This document shows positions 8,946 to 19,100 of a stretch of DNA of 64,000 nucleotides, piece after piece. The notes under the pieces were generated by a model. The model was not told the origin of the DNA and ran no database searches. It worked only from the letters and a program-made list of their open reading frames with translations. Source of the stretch: Streptomyces sp. CB00316 (GTDB taxonomy: Bacteria; Actinomycetota; Actinomycetes; Streptomycetales; Streptomycetaceae); NCBI RefSeq assembly GCF_001905595.1, contig NZ_LIXI01000005.1, forward strand, positions 248,001-312,000, read 5' to 3'. The translations under genes and the position numbers were made by a program. How positions within the stretch are numbered: the first letter of the stretch is position 1; each line of letters begins with the position of its first letter.

Positions 8946-10013
8946 TCAGAGGTGTGCGGGCGCACTGATACCGAGCAGGGACAGGCCGCCTGCCAGCACC
9001 GTCCCGGCGGCTTCGGCGAGGGCCAGCCGGGAGCGGTGGGCGGCCGAGGGTTTCTCGTCGCCCGAGGGCAGCGGCGGACAGGAGTCGTGGAAGTCGAAGA
9101 ACGCGTGGGCGACGGCTTCCACATGCCGGGCGACCCGGTCGGGCGCGCGGTGACGGGCTGCGGCGAGGAGGACGCCGGGGTGGTCGGCGAGGAGATCGAG
9201 GAGGGGGCGGGCGGAACCCTCGTGCACAGCCGCGTCGGGAGCGGACGTGAACCCGAGGGCGGCGGCGCCCCGGGTGAGCGCGCGGGCCCTGGCGTGGGCG
9301 TACCGGACCCGGAAGAGCGGGTTGGCCTCCCCCTGGACGAGCAGCTCGTCGCCGAGCGGGGCACGGTCGTGCGAGGCCGGCCGCAGCAGCCCCCAGCGCG
9401 TGGCGTCCGCCCCTAGCCGCTCCAGCAGCTCCCCCGCGGTTGCGCCGGCCGGCACCGGGCGTACGGGGGTGAGCGGGACGGGCGGGGTGCCGTGCGCGTC
9501 GACGGTGACGCCGAGCAGGCTCCACTCCGCCTCACCCGCCTCCTCGCAGCTGATCCGGACCCGGGCGCCCTGGGAGATGACGAGCCGGCGCACAGTGTCG
9601 GCGGTGACCGCGGCGCGCACCTCGCGCGCGTGGTGGAACTGGAGGACCTCGTCCCGGAGCGCGCCCCCGTGTCCGTACGCGCTCCCCTGCTCCCGTACGG
9701 CGTCGAGCACGGCCCGGTCGCGGTCGCCGGGGGCGTCGAGGGTGAAGCTCAGGAACCCGGGCCCGGTGATCTCGACCCGCCCGATCCCGGGCTCGGCGGC
9801 GACCCGCTCGCGCAGGATGCGCGCGACCTCCAGGGCGGGCAGCCCGGCGTCCCCGGCGAGCTGGAGCGCGACCGCACAGGCGTAGTCACCGCTGCCTCCG
9901 GGCCGCGTCCTCTCCACCCGCACGCACGCGGGCACGGGCGCGTGCAGCGCATTCTCGTCGACCGCGCGGTGCACGGCGTGCAGCACGGTCCGGGAGAGAT
10001 CGGCGGGGGTCAC
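8946..10013 (-). CDS. nrtL: ArgRS-related anticodon-binding protein (NrtL type)
   Basis: The 355-aa product resembles the N-terminal additional domain and the C-terminal DALR anticodon-binding domain of arginyl-tRNA synthetase. I see no HIGH or KMSKS catalytic motifs, so it should not charge tRNA. The start is the GTG at 10013, from which the sequence matches the ArgRS-like N-terminus (TPADLSRTVLHAVHRAV). The longer frame upstream overlaps the response regulator antisense and is rejected. It sits directly before lysA, as is usual in Streptomyces. Its role is not established; RNA binding is inferred from the DALR fold. Confidence 0.8.
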   Translation of the reverse strand: MTPADLSRTVLHAVHRAVDENALHAPVPACVRVERTRPGGSGDYACAVALQLAGDAGLPALEVARILRERVAAEPGIGRVEITGPGFLSFTLDAPGDRDRAVLDAVREQGSAYGHGGALRDEVLQFHHAREVRAAVTADTVRRLVISQGARVRISCEEAGEAEWSLLGVTVDAHGTPPVPLTPVRPVPAGATAGELLERLGADATRWGLLRPASHDRAPLGDELLVQGEANPLFRVRYAHARARALTRGAAALGFTSAPDAAVHEGSARPLLDLLADHPGVLLAAARHRAPDRVARHVEAVAHAFFDFHDSCPPLPSGDEKPSAAHRSRLALAEAAGTVLAGGLSLLGISAPAHL

Positions 10014-10068
10014 GGGACAAGCGTAGGGGAGGAGGAGGGGCACTCCGCGACCCGGTTTCGCCATGCGG

Positions 10069-10503
10069 TCAGCCGGTGGTGCTCCCCGCCCGCCCGGCAC
10101 CGCTCCGTCCGTCGACCGACGGCCGCTCCTTCCCCGTCGCCAGCCGCTGCACCATCCGCACGAGCTCGCTCGGCTCGAACGGCTTCGCCAGGAAGGCGTC
10201 GACCCCGGCGGACATGCCCGCGTCCACCTCGCAGGGCGTGCAGGCGCTGATGACGGCGATGGGCACATGGCGGGTGCGGGGGTCCGAGCGCAGCCCGGAG
10301 GCGGTCTCCAGGCCGCCGAGGCGGGGCATCACGACATCGAGGGTGATCACATCGGGACGGATCCCGTGGACCAGGTCCAGGCACTCGACACCATCGGCCG
10401 CGGTCACGACCTCGAAGCCCTCCAGCTCGAGATTGACCCTGATCAGCTGCCGGATGACCTTGTTGTCGTCGACAACAAGCACGCGACCGTACGCCCCTGA
10501 CAC
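10069..10503 (-). CDS. Single-domain response regulator
   Basis: This 144-aa receiver domain has no output domain. The acidic pair is in VLVVDDNK (residues 7-14), the phospho-acceptor aspartate is in TLDVVMP near residue 57, the conserved Ser/Thr is in VISACT, and the lysine is in LAKPFEP. The GTG start at 10503 has AAGG just upstream, closer than normal, so the start is less certain. No sensor kinase is adjacent. It probably relays phosphate to, or competes with, another system; the partner is unknown. It lies 55 bases upstream of nrtL on the same strand. Confidence 0.85.
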   Translation of the reverse strand: MSGAYGRVLVVDDNKVIRQLIRVNLELEGFEVVTAADGVECLDLVHGIRPDVITLDVVMPRLGGLETASGLRSDPRTRHVPIAVISACTPCEVDAGMSAGVDAFLAKPFEPSELVRMVQRLATGKERPSVDGRSGAGRAGSTTG

Positions 10504-10655
10504 CCTTCGAGAGTAGGTCGCCCCCGGTGACCGCGTCCGGCGTTTGACCACTTCCGCCCCGGACGGGGGACGGGCTGACGCGACGGAATACCTGTTCACG
10601 GAGACCCGTCGGGAGCTGGTAGTGTTTCACCCGTCGCAGAGCAACACCGCGATAC

Positions 10656-10727
10656 GCCCCCGTAGCTCAGGGGATAGAGCATCGGCCTCCGGAGCCGGGT
10701 GCGCAGGTTCGAATCCTGCCGGGGGCA
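10656..10727 (+). tRNA. tRNA-Arg (anticodon CCG)
   Basis: The 72-base gene folds as a complete cloverleaf. GCCCCCG pairs with CGGGGGC in the acceptor stem. The D arm is GCTC..GAGC. The anticodon stem TCGGC/GCCGG carries loop CTCCGGA with anticodon CCG, reading CGG. The T arm is GCAGG-TTCGAAT-CCTGC. CCA is not encoded. It marks the left edge of the accessory region; tRNA 3' ends are common integration sites, but I found no second copy of the 3' end in the window. Confidence 0.97.
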
Positions 10728-10736
10728 CATTCCGGA

Positions 10737-10778
10737 AAAGAGGGCCTGAGCAGCGCAAGCGCTGCTCAGGCCCTCTTT
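10737..10778 (+). terminator. tRNA-Arg terminator
   Basis: This is a perfect 20-base inverted repeat with a 2-base loop starting 10 bases after the tRNA gene (arms AAAGAGGGCCTGAGCAGCGC and its complement), ending in TTT. It is strong on both strands and also lies beyond the 3' end of the UvrD-like gene. Confidence 0.93.
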
Positions 10779-10901
10779 CGTACGTCCCCGGGCGGCGGAC
10801 GCCTGCCCGCCGGGCGAGCGCGCGCAGGAAGCGCAGGATCTTCCTGGGGGTCTTCCTGGGTGTCCAGCTCCTGTTCCTGATCTGGGTGACGCACGGGGCA
10901 G

Positions 10902-13196
10902 TCAGCCCGAGGCGGCGTCCCGCCCGAGGAGCGGCACGAGGAACCGGCTGGGTTCGCCGTGCCAGGTGATGGCGAGTGCGTCCCGGGCACGGGTCGCCGC
11001 GACGAAGAGCAGCGACCGGGCACGGTGCAGCTCCCGCTGGTGGCGGCTCGGGTCCGTGTGTTCCCACGCGTCGACGGAGGCCCGGGGCACTAGCCCCTCC
11101 GACGCTCCGGCGATGATCAGGCAGCGGTACTCCAGTCCCTTGAAGCGGTACATGGTGCCGATGTGGACGCCTTGGTCGCCGCGCGGCCCGTCCTGGGTGA
11201 TCTCGGACGGGGTGATGCCGGCGCGTGCGAGGCGGTCGGCGATCTGGGTGACCATGTCGTTGGTGGGGACGCAGATCGCCGTGGACTCCCGGGGCACGTC
11301 GTGCCAGGCGCGCAACTGCTCCACGACGAGGTCCATCTCCTCGTCCCAGCTCCGGGCTCCGCGTAGCGACGGTTCCGTACCGTGGAGGACGGAGCGGTAG
11401 CCGGCGAGCGTGTCGGCGTCGCCGTCCAGGTCGTCGTAGTCGGCGCCGCCCAGGACCCGGATGGCGTCGCGCAGGATCTCGCGGGTCGTGCGGTAGCTGA
11501 GGGTCAGCCGGGAGGACCTGCCCCGGATGTGCACGCCGAGGCTGCCGAGGGTGACCTGGTTGTCGTAGATCCGCTGGTGGGTGTCGCCGACGAGGAAGAT
11601 GTCGTCGGGTTCGGACGGCACCATGGCGCGCAGCATCTTCCAGTGGGCGGCGCTGAGGTCCTGTGCCTCGTCGACCACGACGTGGCGGTACCGGTAGCGC
11701 AGCCAGGCGCCGGAGCCTGCCTCGGCGTGGAGGTTGTCCAGACCGCCCCGCTCCTCACGTGCCTGCGCCCGCCGGTCGATGCGGGTCCTGCGGGCCATCT
11801 CCAGGCGGGCGGCCCGCTCCGCGATCTGACGGTGGGTCTCCAGGCCCTTGGTCTCCAGCCGCTGGGCGAAGCGTTCGGCCAGCTGCCAGATCCCGGCACG
11901 TTCGGAGCGGGTGACGCTGCGGCCCCGCCCCGCACGGCGTGCGGTGAAGTAGTCGCTCCGGTTGGACACGGCCTGGCCGAGGATGACCTGGTTCCACTCG
12001 TCGCTGAGGAACTCGGCGCTCCAACGCGCCTGCCCCGTCTCCACGAGGAGTTCCCGCCACTCGCGCAGGGCCGCCGTGTCGTCGATCCGCCGCTTCGCGT
12101 TGCCCGGGTCGGCCTCGCTGACGATGCGGGTGGCGAGCTGGTCGACGTGGGCGATGTCGACCCGGGCCAGGACATCCGGTCCACCGAGGGAGAGCAGCCG
12201 GGCCCTCAGGTCCGCGGCGAGGTTCCGGTTGAAGGTGGTGAGGAGTACGGGCGTCGTGTGGCCCGGCGGGAGCTGCCGCACCAGATGGCACACCCGGTGG
12301 AGAGCGACGATCGTCTTGCCCGTTCCCGGGCCGCCGCCGACCCGGGCGGGGCCGGAGTACCGCCGGCGGACCAGCTTCTCCTGGGTGGGATGGAGGAAGA
12401 CCTTCCAGCGGCCGAAGTCACCTTCCTCCAGGATGCTCTGAAGGGATTCGTCGTCGGTGATCACCACCGTCTGGGAGCGGTCGACGGCCGCCTGCCAGTC
12501 GTCGGAGTCGAGGTTGTGCTCCGGCTCGGCCACGGCGACCGGCGCGGTCACCTGTTCCATGACCTCTTCGTACGGAACGCCGTCCCGCAGTCGGAGGAGG
12601 ACCTCCCCGGTGTGACGGGGCGCGTACTCGGCGAGGCCGAGCAGTTCGTCGTCCGTCGTGAGTTTCCGGACGATCGGGAGGAGGGGCTGGGTGACGCCGA
12701 GGTCCACGAGCTGCTGGTCGGTGTACGCGCCGAAGAGGGGTTCCTCCGCCGGCTCCGGCGGCGCGGGTGCGGCGGAGGGAGGGGAGGCCGGTGCGGGAGC
12801 GGCGGGCGGTGTGGGGCCGCGGCGCAGCACGCTCTCCTCGACGACCTGGAGATCGACGTACTCGATGGCACCGGTGATGTGGTTGATGCCGTAGTTGAAG
12901 CGTTCGAGGTTCTTGTGGACGTGCCCGCGGTGTTTGACGGCGACGAGGAGCCAGTCGTCACCGCCGAGGCGGATCATCAGTGCGCGCCACTCCCGGTTGA
13001 CGCGCGCCGACCAGAGCCGGTCGTGGCCTTCCAGCTGCTTGAGGTCGAACCCGCCGGCCTGGGGGTTGCGGCGGAAGTCGTGCTGGAACCTGTAGAACGC
13101 CCCGAGGACCGCGCGGTCCAGTTTGACGATCTCCTTGTCCGCTTTGTCCAGCAGGCGCAGGGTCACGCCCGTCCTGGGCGTGCTGGTGACCGTCAT
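10902..13196 (-). CDS. UvrD/Rep-type helicase with RelE/ParE-like N-terminal domain
   Basis: The 764-aa protein starts with about 110 residues that look like a RelE/ParE-family fold (LWSARVNREWRAL, AVKHRGHVHKNLER) and a Pro/Ala linker follows. The rest is a superfamily 1 helicase: Q motif HPTQEKLVRR, Walker A GGPGTGKT near 290, DEAQD box near 509, VGDTHQ motif III, MYRFKGLEY and VAATRARD near 735. It should move 3'-5' along ssDNA using ATP. The ATG at 13196 overlaps the stop of the giant helicase gene (ATGA), so it is translationally coupled to it. The toxin-like domain may bind RNA or DNA rather than cut; activity cannot be judged by eye. Confidence 0.85.
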   Translation of the reverse strand: MTVTSTPRTGVTLRLLDKADKEIVKLDRAVLGAFYRFQHDFRRNPQAGGFDLKQLEGHDRLWSARVNREWRALMIRLGGDDWLLVAVKHRGHVHKNLERFNYGINHITGAIEYVDLQVVEESVLRRGPTPPAAPAPASPPSAAPAPPEPAEEPLFGAYTDQQLVDLGVTQPLLPIVRKLTTDDELLGLAEYAPRHTGEVLLRLRDGVPYEEVMEQVTAPVAVAEPEHNLDSDDWQAAVDRSQTVVITDDESLQSILEEGDFGRWKVFLHPTQEKLVRRRYSGPARVGGGPGTGKTIVALHRVCHLVRQLPPGHTTPVLLTTFNRNLAADLRARLLSLGGPDVLARVDIAHVDQLATRIVSEADPGNAKRRIDDTAALREWRELLVETGQARWSAEFLSDEWNQVILGQAVSNRSDYFTARRAGRGRSVTRSERAGIWQLAERFAQRLETKGLETHRQIAERAARLEMARRTRIDRRAQAREERGGLDNLHAEAGSGAWLRYRYRHVVVDEAQDLSAAHWKMLRAMVPSEPDDIFLVGDTHQRIYDNQVTLGSLGVHIRGRSSRLTLSYRTTREILRDAIRVLGGADYDDLDGDADTLAGYRSVLHGTEPSLRGARSWDEEMDLVVEQLRAWHDVPRESTAICVPTNDMVTQIADRLARAGITPSEITQDGPRGDQGVHIGTMYRFKGLEYRCLIIAGASEGLVPRASVDAWEHTDPSRHQRELHRARSLLFVAATRARDALAITWHGEPSRFLVPLLGRDAASG

Positions 13197-16100
13197 CGCT
13201 CGTTCTCCCCGTGGTCGTTCGTGGTCCCGTCCGCGTCGCCCCGCACGAGTGCGGCGAGTTCGCCGGCGTTCCATTCCGTCGCGGTACGGACCTGCCAGCC
13301 CGCGTCGCGGTAGGCCCCGTCCCGCCGTTCGGCGTCGATGTCCCGTCCGCTCCCGGGGTCCGGGCGGTGGGTGAGGACGACGCCCACCTTCCGGTCGGGC
13401 CAGGCGAGTTCGGCGGGCCAGGCGGCCGTTCCCAACTCATGACCCGCCTCGGGTGCGGGCACGCCCCCGTCGGCGAGCGCGTGGGCGAGTGCGTCCAGCC
13501 CGGGGTCCTCGACCAGCAGCTCGATGACCTCGTCCCATGCGGGGTCACGGACGGGCGCGAGGGGCGGCACCCCCTGCCGGCCCGTCGACGGTTCGCGGGC
13601 GTCCGGGGTCGGCTCGGGCACGTCCGACGCGGGCTCGTGCGCGCGCCGCTGGGAGGTGAGCCATCCGGCTCCGCCGGTGACCGCCAGCTCGGCCGGGTCG
13701 AATCCGGGCAGCATGCCGGTCGTCAGCTGGATGCCCTCCCCCTCCCCCGCGTCGAGGAACGGGAGCAGGTTGCTCCAGTAGAGCCATGCCTGCCAGCGTC
13801 TGCGGTGGGCCGCCTCGTCGGCGTCGACCGTGGCGGGGCTGTCGTCGAGGACGGTCAGGGCGGTCCAGGCCGCCCCGGTCTGCCCCCGGCGCAGGTCGAG
13901 CGCGATGGTGAGCGGGCACCCCGAGCCGTCCCGGGTCGCCATGACCTGGACGGCCCCCTTCCCCGCCGCCAGCCGCCGCCCGTGCAGCGCTTCGTGGATC
14001 CTGCGGCCGGTCTCCGCGCCGTCGGCCAGGGCCCTGCTGGTGGAGGAGACCGCCGCGAAGCCGGCGAGGGCGCTCTGGACGCGCAGCCGCCAGGCGTCCG
14101 GGTCCGGATCGGTGAGGTACCCGATGAGCGTCTCGACGGGGTTGACCCACACCAGGCGCGTCAGGTCGCGGGTGTCTCCCGCGTGCATGCGCCGGTGGAC
14201 GTCCATGGCGGTCTTCTGCGCTGTGTTCGGGTACGGCTTCCACACGGGGTCGGTCCCGGGAGCGGTCCGTCCCGTCCAGGCCTGTACGTCGTCCCAGGAG
14301 AGCTGGAAGACCTGCCAGCCCTCGGCGCGCAGCCGGGTGCGCTTCACCGCGTCGGCCTCGGCGGTGAGGTGCCCCGGACCCGCGTGGTAGCGGTAGCCGT
14401 CCAGGTAGACGGCGACCCTGCGGTCGTCGTCGGTGCTGCGGAAGACCACGTCGGGCCGGGTGAAGCCGAGCGGCGTCTGGGTCTCCATCTGCCAGCCCCG
14501 GACGGTCCCGTCGGGTGCGGTGAAGCGCAGGGTGGTGTCCCGGGTGCCGTCGGCGGTGAGCGCGCTGCGGACGCTGACCTCGTCCACGCGGTCGGCCCAT
14601 TCGAGCAGGCCGCGCCGGAAGAGGGCCTCCAGCTCGCTCTCCACCTGGTGCACGAGGGTGATGTCGCGGGTGGTGGCCACCGGCACGGTGCTCCAGCGGT
14701 CCGCCCCGCGGCCGAACAGCTCACCGAGCATGTCGAGGGCGTGCTCGCGGCTCACGAGCTCGTACTCGCCGTCGGTGACGTGCCGCAGCAGGCACCGGTG
14801 GCAGGCGGGCCGCCCCTGGCCCACGCACACACAGCTCTCGATCACCTGGCGTGCGTGGTCCAGTACGCCCCGCAGCCCGTCCCGGCCGGCCAGGCGGTGC
14901 AGGTACCCGGTGCCGCCGGGCAGGGTGTCGTACAGGACGAGGAAGTGGCGGCGGAGCGGGATCTCGCCCCCTTCCTCGGGCATGGAGTCGGTGACGACCG
15001 CGAGGTGGTCGGGGTCCCCTCCGTAGCTGCGGGCGATCCCGGCCAAGAGCAGCGCCTTGAAGGACGCGAGCCGCTCCTGGGTGTAGGCGGTGACGGCGGG
15101 GATGAGGAGGCGGAGCGCGTCGGTGCGCAGCTCGTGGGCGAGCAGCACCCGCTCGCCGCGCCGCGCGGCGTCGGCCGCCGCTCGCCGCCGGGGGCACCAG
15201 GGCCGGTGGTACTTGGCGTGCGCCGAGGTGTCGCTACCGTCGTGGGCGGCGGGGCCGCCGTCCGGGTCGGCGAAGCCGCACGCGTCGCAGACCCAGAACG
15301 GGTTGAGGCGCACTTCCCTCCCGGCGAAGTCCACGTCCGTGCCGCCGTCCACCCGGGTGGCTCCGACGTTGATGTGGCGGATACGCGCCTGGCGGGTGAA
15401 CTCCCATCCGAAGGTGGCGTGTTCGTGCTTCCAGGCCTCTTCGACGTCGTGTGCGTCGATGTCGACGGCCGGGACGACGGTGTAGTGCCGTCGCTCCCGC
15501 TCGTCGGTGTCGTCGCGGACGCGGACGTCGTCGCGTTCGTCGCGGGAGGTGACGCGGCGCGGTACGAGGACCTTGTGCAGGCAGCCGATGTCCCCGATGG
15601 CGGCCGACCGGCAGCGGGGGCAGGGAGCGGCGTCCTGTTCGGCGCGGTGGGTGCGGACGTGGCCGCAGTCGGGGCAGACGCGCCACCAGAGCCAGGCGGG
15701 GCGTCCGGGGCTGCCGATGTCCAGTCCGGTGACGCGGTGCTTGTACCCCTGGACGTAGTAGTGGTTGCCGGGGGCGAACTCGGAGAGGGCGAGGCGGGCG
15801 GGGCGGCTGTGGCGCAGGGTCTTGCTGTGGTTGGTACGCGCCTCGTCGGGGGCCTTCTCCGTCCAGGTGAGCGTGGCCTCCAGCTCGGTGGTCGAGTCGA
15901 TCAGGCTGTAGTTCGGGAGCAGCCCGAGGTCGACCAGGGCGCCGTGCGCGGTGGTGCGGCTGATCTCCCGGGAGACGCGTGCCACGTCCCGGCGTTCGGC
16001 GCGCAGTTCGCGTCCCTGCCGCTCGTGGTCGGGGTCGCCGGCGACGAGCAGTCCGTGGGCCCGGTCGATGGCCTCGGTGCGGCGCTGGAGTTCGGCGCGC

Positions 16101-19100
16101 CGGTCCTCCCAGCGCCGGCACGCCGTGTCGAGGGCGGCGCCGAGTCCGTCCTCACCGGGGTCGGTGGCGTAGGTGACGAGGGCGGCGCGGGCCTGCGGGC
16201 TGACGCCGGTGCCCCGGCTGTCGTCGTAGGCCGGGAAGAGGTCCAGGAAGCCCTGGACGAGCCGGGGCCCGGCGGCGAGGGCCGCTTCGGCGAACTCGGC
16301 CTGCCAGGCGGAGGTCCCGAAGAGGTCGGTGGCGCGTCCGGGAAGGGGCCGCAGGGGCGTCCCGTCGGGCGAGGCGAGCCGTCCGGCGCCCGCGAGGTCG
16401 AGGAGGTGGGCCAGGTACTGGCGGCGCAGGATCTCGGCGGCGGAGAGGTAGCAGCCGGGCGGCAGGACCTCTCCGGCGATCATGAGCCGGGGGTCTTCGA
16501 GGTAGTAGCGGTCGCGTGGGCCGCGGTCGACCATGGTGAGCAGGTAGGCGTTGCCGGTGGAGCGCCCGGCGCGGCCCACGCGCTGGATGTAGTTGGCCGG
16601 TCCCTTGGGCAGCGACGCGAGGACGACGGCCGACAGGTCGCCGATGTCGATGCCGAGTTCGAGGGTGGGGGTGCAGGACAGCACCTGCGGGTTGGCGTAG
16701 TGGACGCGGGTGCCCTCGCGGAACGCCTTCTCCACCGCTTCCCGCTTGGCGCGGCTGAGCGTGCCGGTGTGTTCGGCGGTGTTGATGGTGAAGACCCCGG
16801 CCTCGCGGTACATGCGGCGGTAGAAGTCGTCGGAGAAGTCCCGCTGCCGCAGTCCGCTGTCCAGGTCGCGTCCGGTGCCGAGGGTCCCGCCGCACCGGTA
16901 GCGGGGGCAGGGCTGCCCGTGCCAATGGTCGGCGAGGTCGGGGTGGATGGTCTGTTCCCAGAAGCACCGGGGGCAGTGCGCGGTGGCGTCGGGCAGTGTG
17001 TCGTCGGCGAGGGCCCGGACCTGGATGTGGCCGGGCTGGAGTCCGTAGACGCGGGTGGTGCCGTCGAGGGCGGTCCGTGCGGAGACGACGCCCGCGTCGG
17101 CGAGCGCGGGCAGCAGCCGGGTCAGGAAGAGGCCGGCCGCTTCGGGGCGCAGGCCCAGGGAACGTACGGCCCAGTCCTGGTACCACCCGAGCCGGCCGGT
17201 CAGGACGTCGAAGTCCTCGCTGCCCTGCTTGGGGGTGCCGAGCAGGAAGGCGGGGGCGGAGACGCCTCGGGGGAAGGCCGGCATGCCGGTCTCGCGCCCG
17301 CCCCAGATCGCCCATCGGCGCACCCCGGCCTGGCCCAGCCAGGGGTCCAGCCAGGCGTGCCGGACCGCGCCCCGGATGCGCATCCGTTCCAGCAGGCCCC
17401 GGACGAAGCCGGTGTACCGCTCGGGTCCGGGTGCCGAGCCGTCGGGCAGCGCGATGTCTCCCGGGGTGGTGAGGAGGGTCTCCCGTACGAGCTCCGCCAC
17501 GGCGTCCGGGTCCGCCAGGGGCACGTCGGCGGCGATGGTGCGGGTGAGTTCCAGGGTGCGGCCCTGCCGGGATCGGAGGCCGAACTCCATGACGGTGGCG
17601 AACGCCAGGCGCTGGGCGATCAGCTCCCAGGTGGCCCGGGAGCCGCGGCTGCGTCCGGAGAGCAGCGTGTCCACGCCGCGGACGAGGTGGAGGTCCGGTG
17701 GGATGACGGCGGCCTGGACGGCCTTGCTGTCGACGACGTCCGCGATGAGGTCGGCGGCGAGGTCGTTCAGGGCGACCGGTCCGTCCTCGCTGATGCGGCT
17801 GGCGAGCAGCGCCCGCAGGGAGAACGTGTAGGAGCGGCTGGCGACGTATCCGGCTCGGTGGGCGGCGTCCTGCACGGAGTCGTTGAAGAGGAGCGTCTTG
17901 TCCTCTCCCAGGTTCTTGTCCAGTTCGCCGCCGGTGAAGAGCTGGGTGACGGCGGCGGCGGCGAGCGCGGCGAGGCCGGTGCCGAGGTAGCGGATGGAGT
18001 TGAAGGTCCGGCAGGCCGGGCACTGGTCGCGTTCGGCCGCCCGGTCGCCGTCGAGGTCGGTGTGGACGAAGGCGGCGTTGTGCAGGGGCGCAGGCCGGTG
18101 GGCTCCCTCGCCGTCGGCGGGCGCGGTGAAGTCGGCCTCGGGCGACAGGGGGCGCAGCCGTCCCCCGGTGCCTTCCAGGACCATGACGGCGGGTCCGCCG
18201 CGCCTGCGGTCCGCCCCGGCGCCGAACGCGGCCTCGTGCACCTCGCGCGGGGTCGCGGCGATCATGTTGCGCACCCGGCGCTTGTCGCGGCCGACGGAGG
18301 CCCGGCGGATCTTCGTGGCGTTCAGGTCGAGGTGGGCGGGGTCGACCTCGGGTGAGTAGGCGGCCCAGCCGGAGCGTCCGCACTCGCGGCAGAAGACGGC
18401 GGGCAGGAAGACCTCGGCGGGCGGCGGTGCGCTGTCGTCGGCCGGGACGGCCCCCTGCTCGGCGGCGTCGCGCGGTACGGCGGGCTTCTCCCCGTCGTAC
18501 GGGGACGGCCCGGCGCCCGAGGTGCGGCCCGCGCGGGCCAGCGCACCGCCGGAGGTGACCCGTTCGTCGTCCCAGCGGAACTCGGCGCGGGCCGCGCTGA
18601 TGCCGCGCAGCACCCGGGAGACGGAGCGCACCCAGTGGTGGATCTCGATGGAGAGCAGGGGCCGTCCGGGGCGTTCGGGGTCGCGGGCGTACGACAGGAG
18701 CGCGAGGTAGCGGGCGAGCGCCCTGGCGGCGAGGCCCGGCCGCCGCTGCACGGCGACGCCCCAGTGGTAGGCGTAGCGGGGCAGGATCTCGGTGATCTCG
18801 GCGAGGGTCCTGGGGGTGCCGTCGAGGATCTCCAGGACGGCGGAGGTGAGCCGGTGGCGGCGCAGGACGGCCCCGAGTTCCTCGGGGGTGGGTCCGGCCA
18901 GGCCGGTGAAGGCGGCGACGAGGTCGTCCATGGCCGCCGGGTCGCGGGTGGGGTCGCCGAGGGCGTCGACCTCCTCGGGCGAGGGGAACGGCAGGGTGAA
19001 GTCGCTCTCGCCGGTGAAGTCCCTGGCCGAGCGCCGGTCCTCGCCCACGACCGCGTCGGCCGTGAACGGTACGCCGAAGACCTGTTCGGCGACCTCCAGC

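Noticed and set aside
8946..10013. Arginyl-tRNA synthetase
   Set aside because: Too short and lacks the HIGH and KMSKS motifs; only the tRNA-binding parts are present.
13211..18355. 1714-codon open frame on the plus strand
   Set aside because: It is antisense to the giant helicase gene, has no ribosome site, and reads as Gly/Val/Asp-rich sequence produced by high third-position GC. No motifs.
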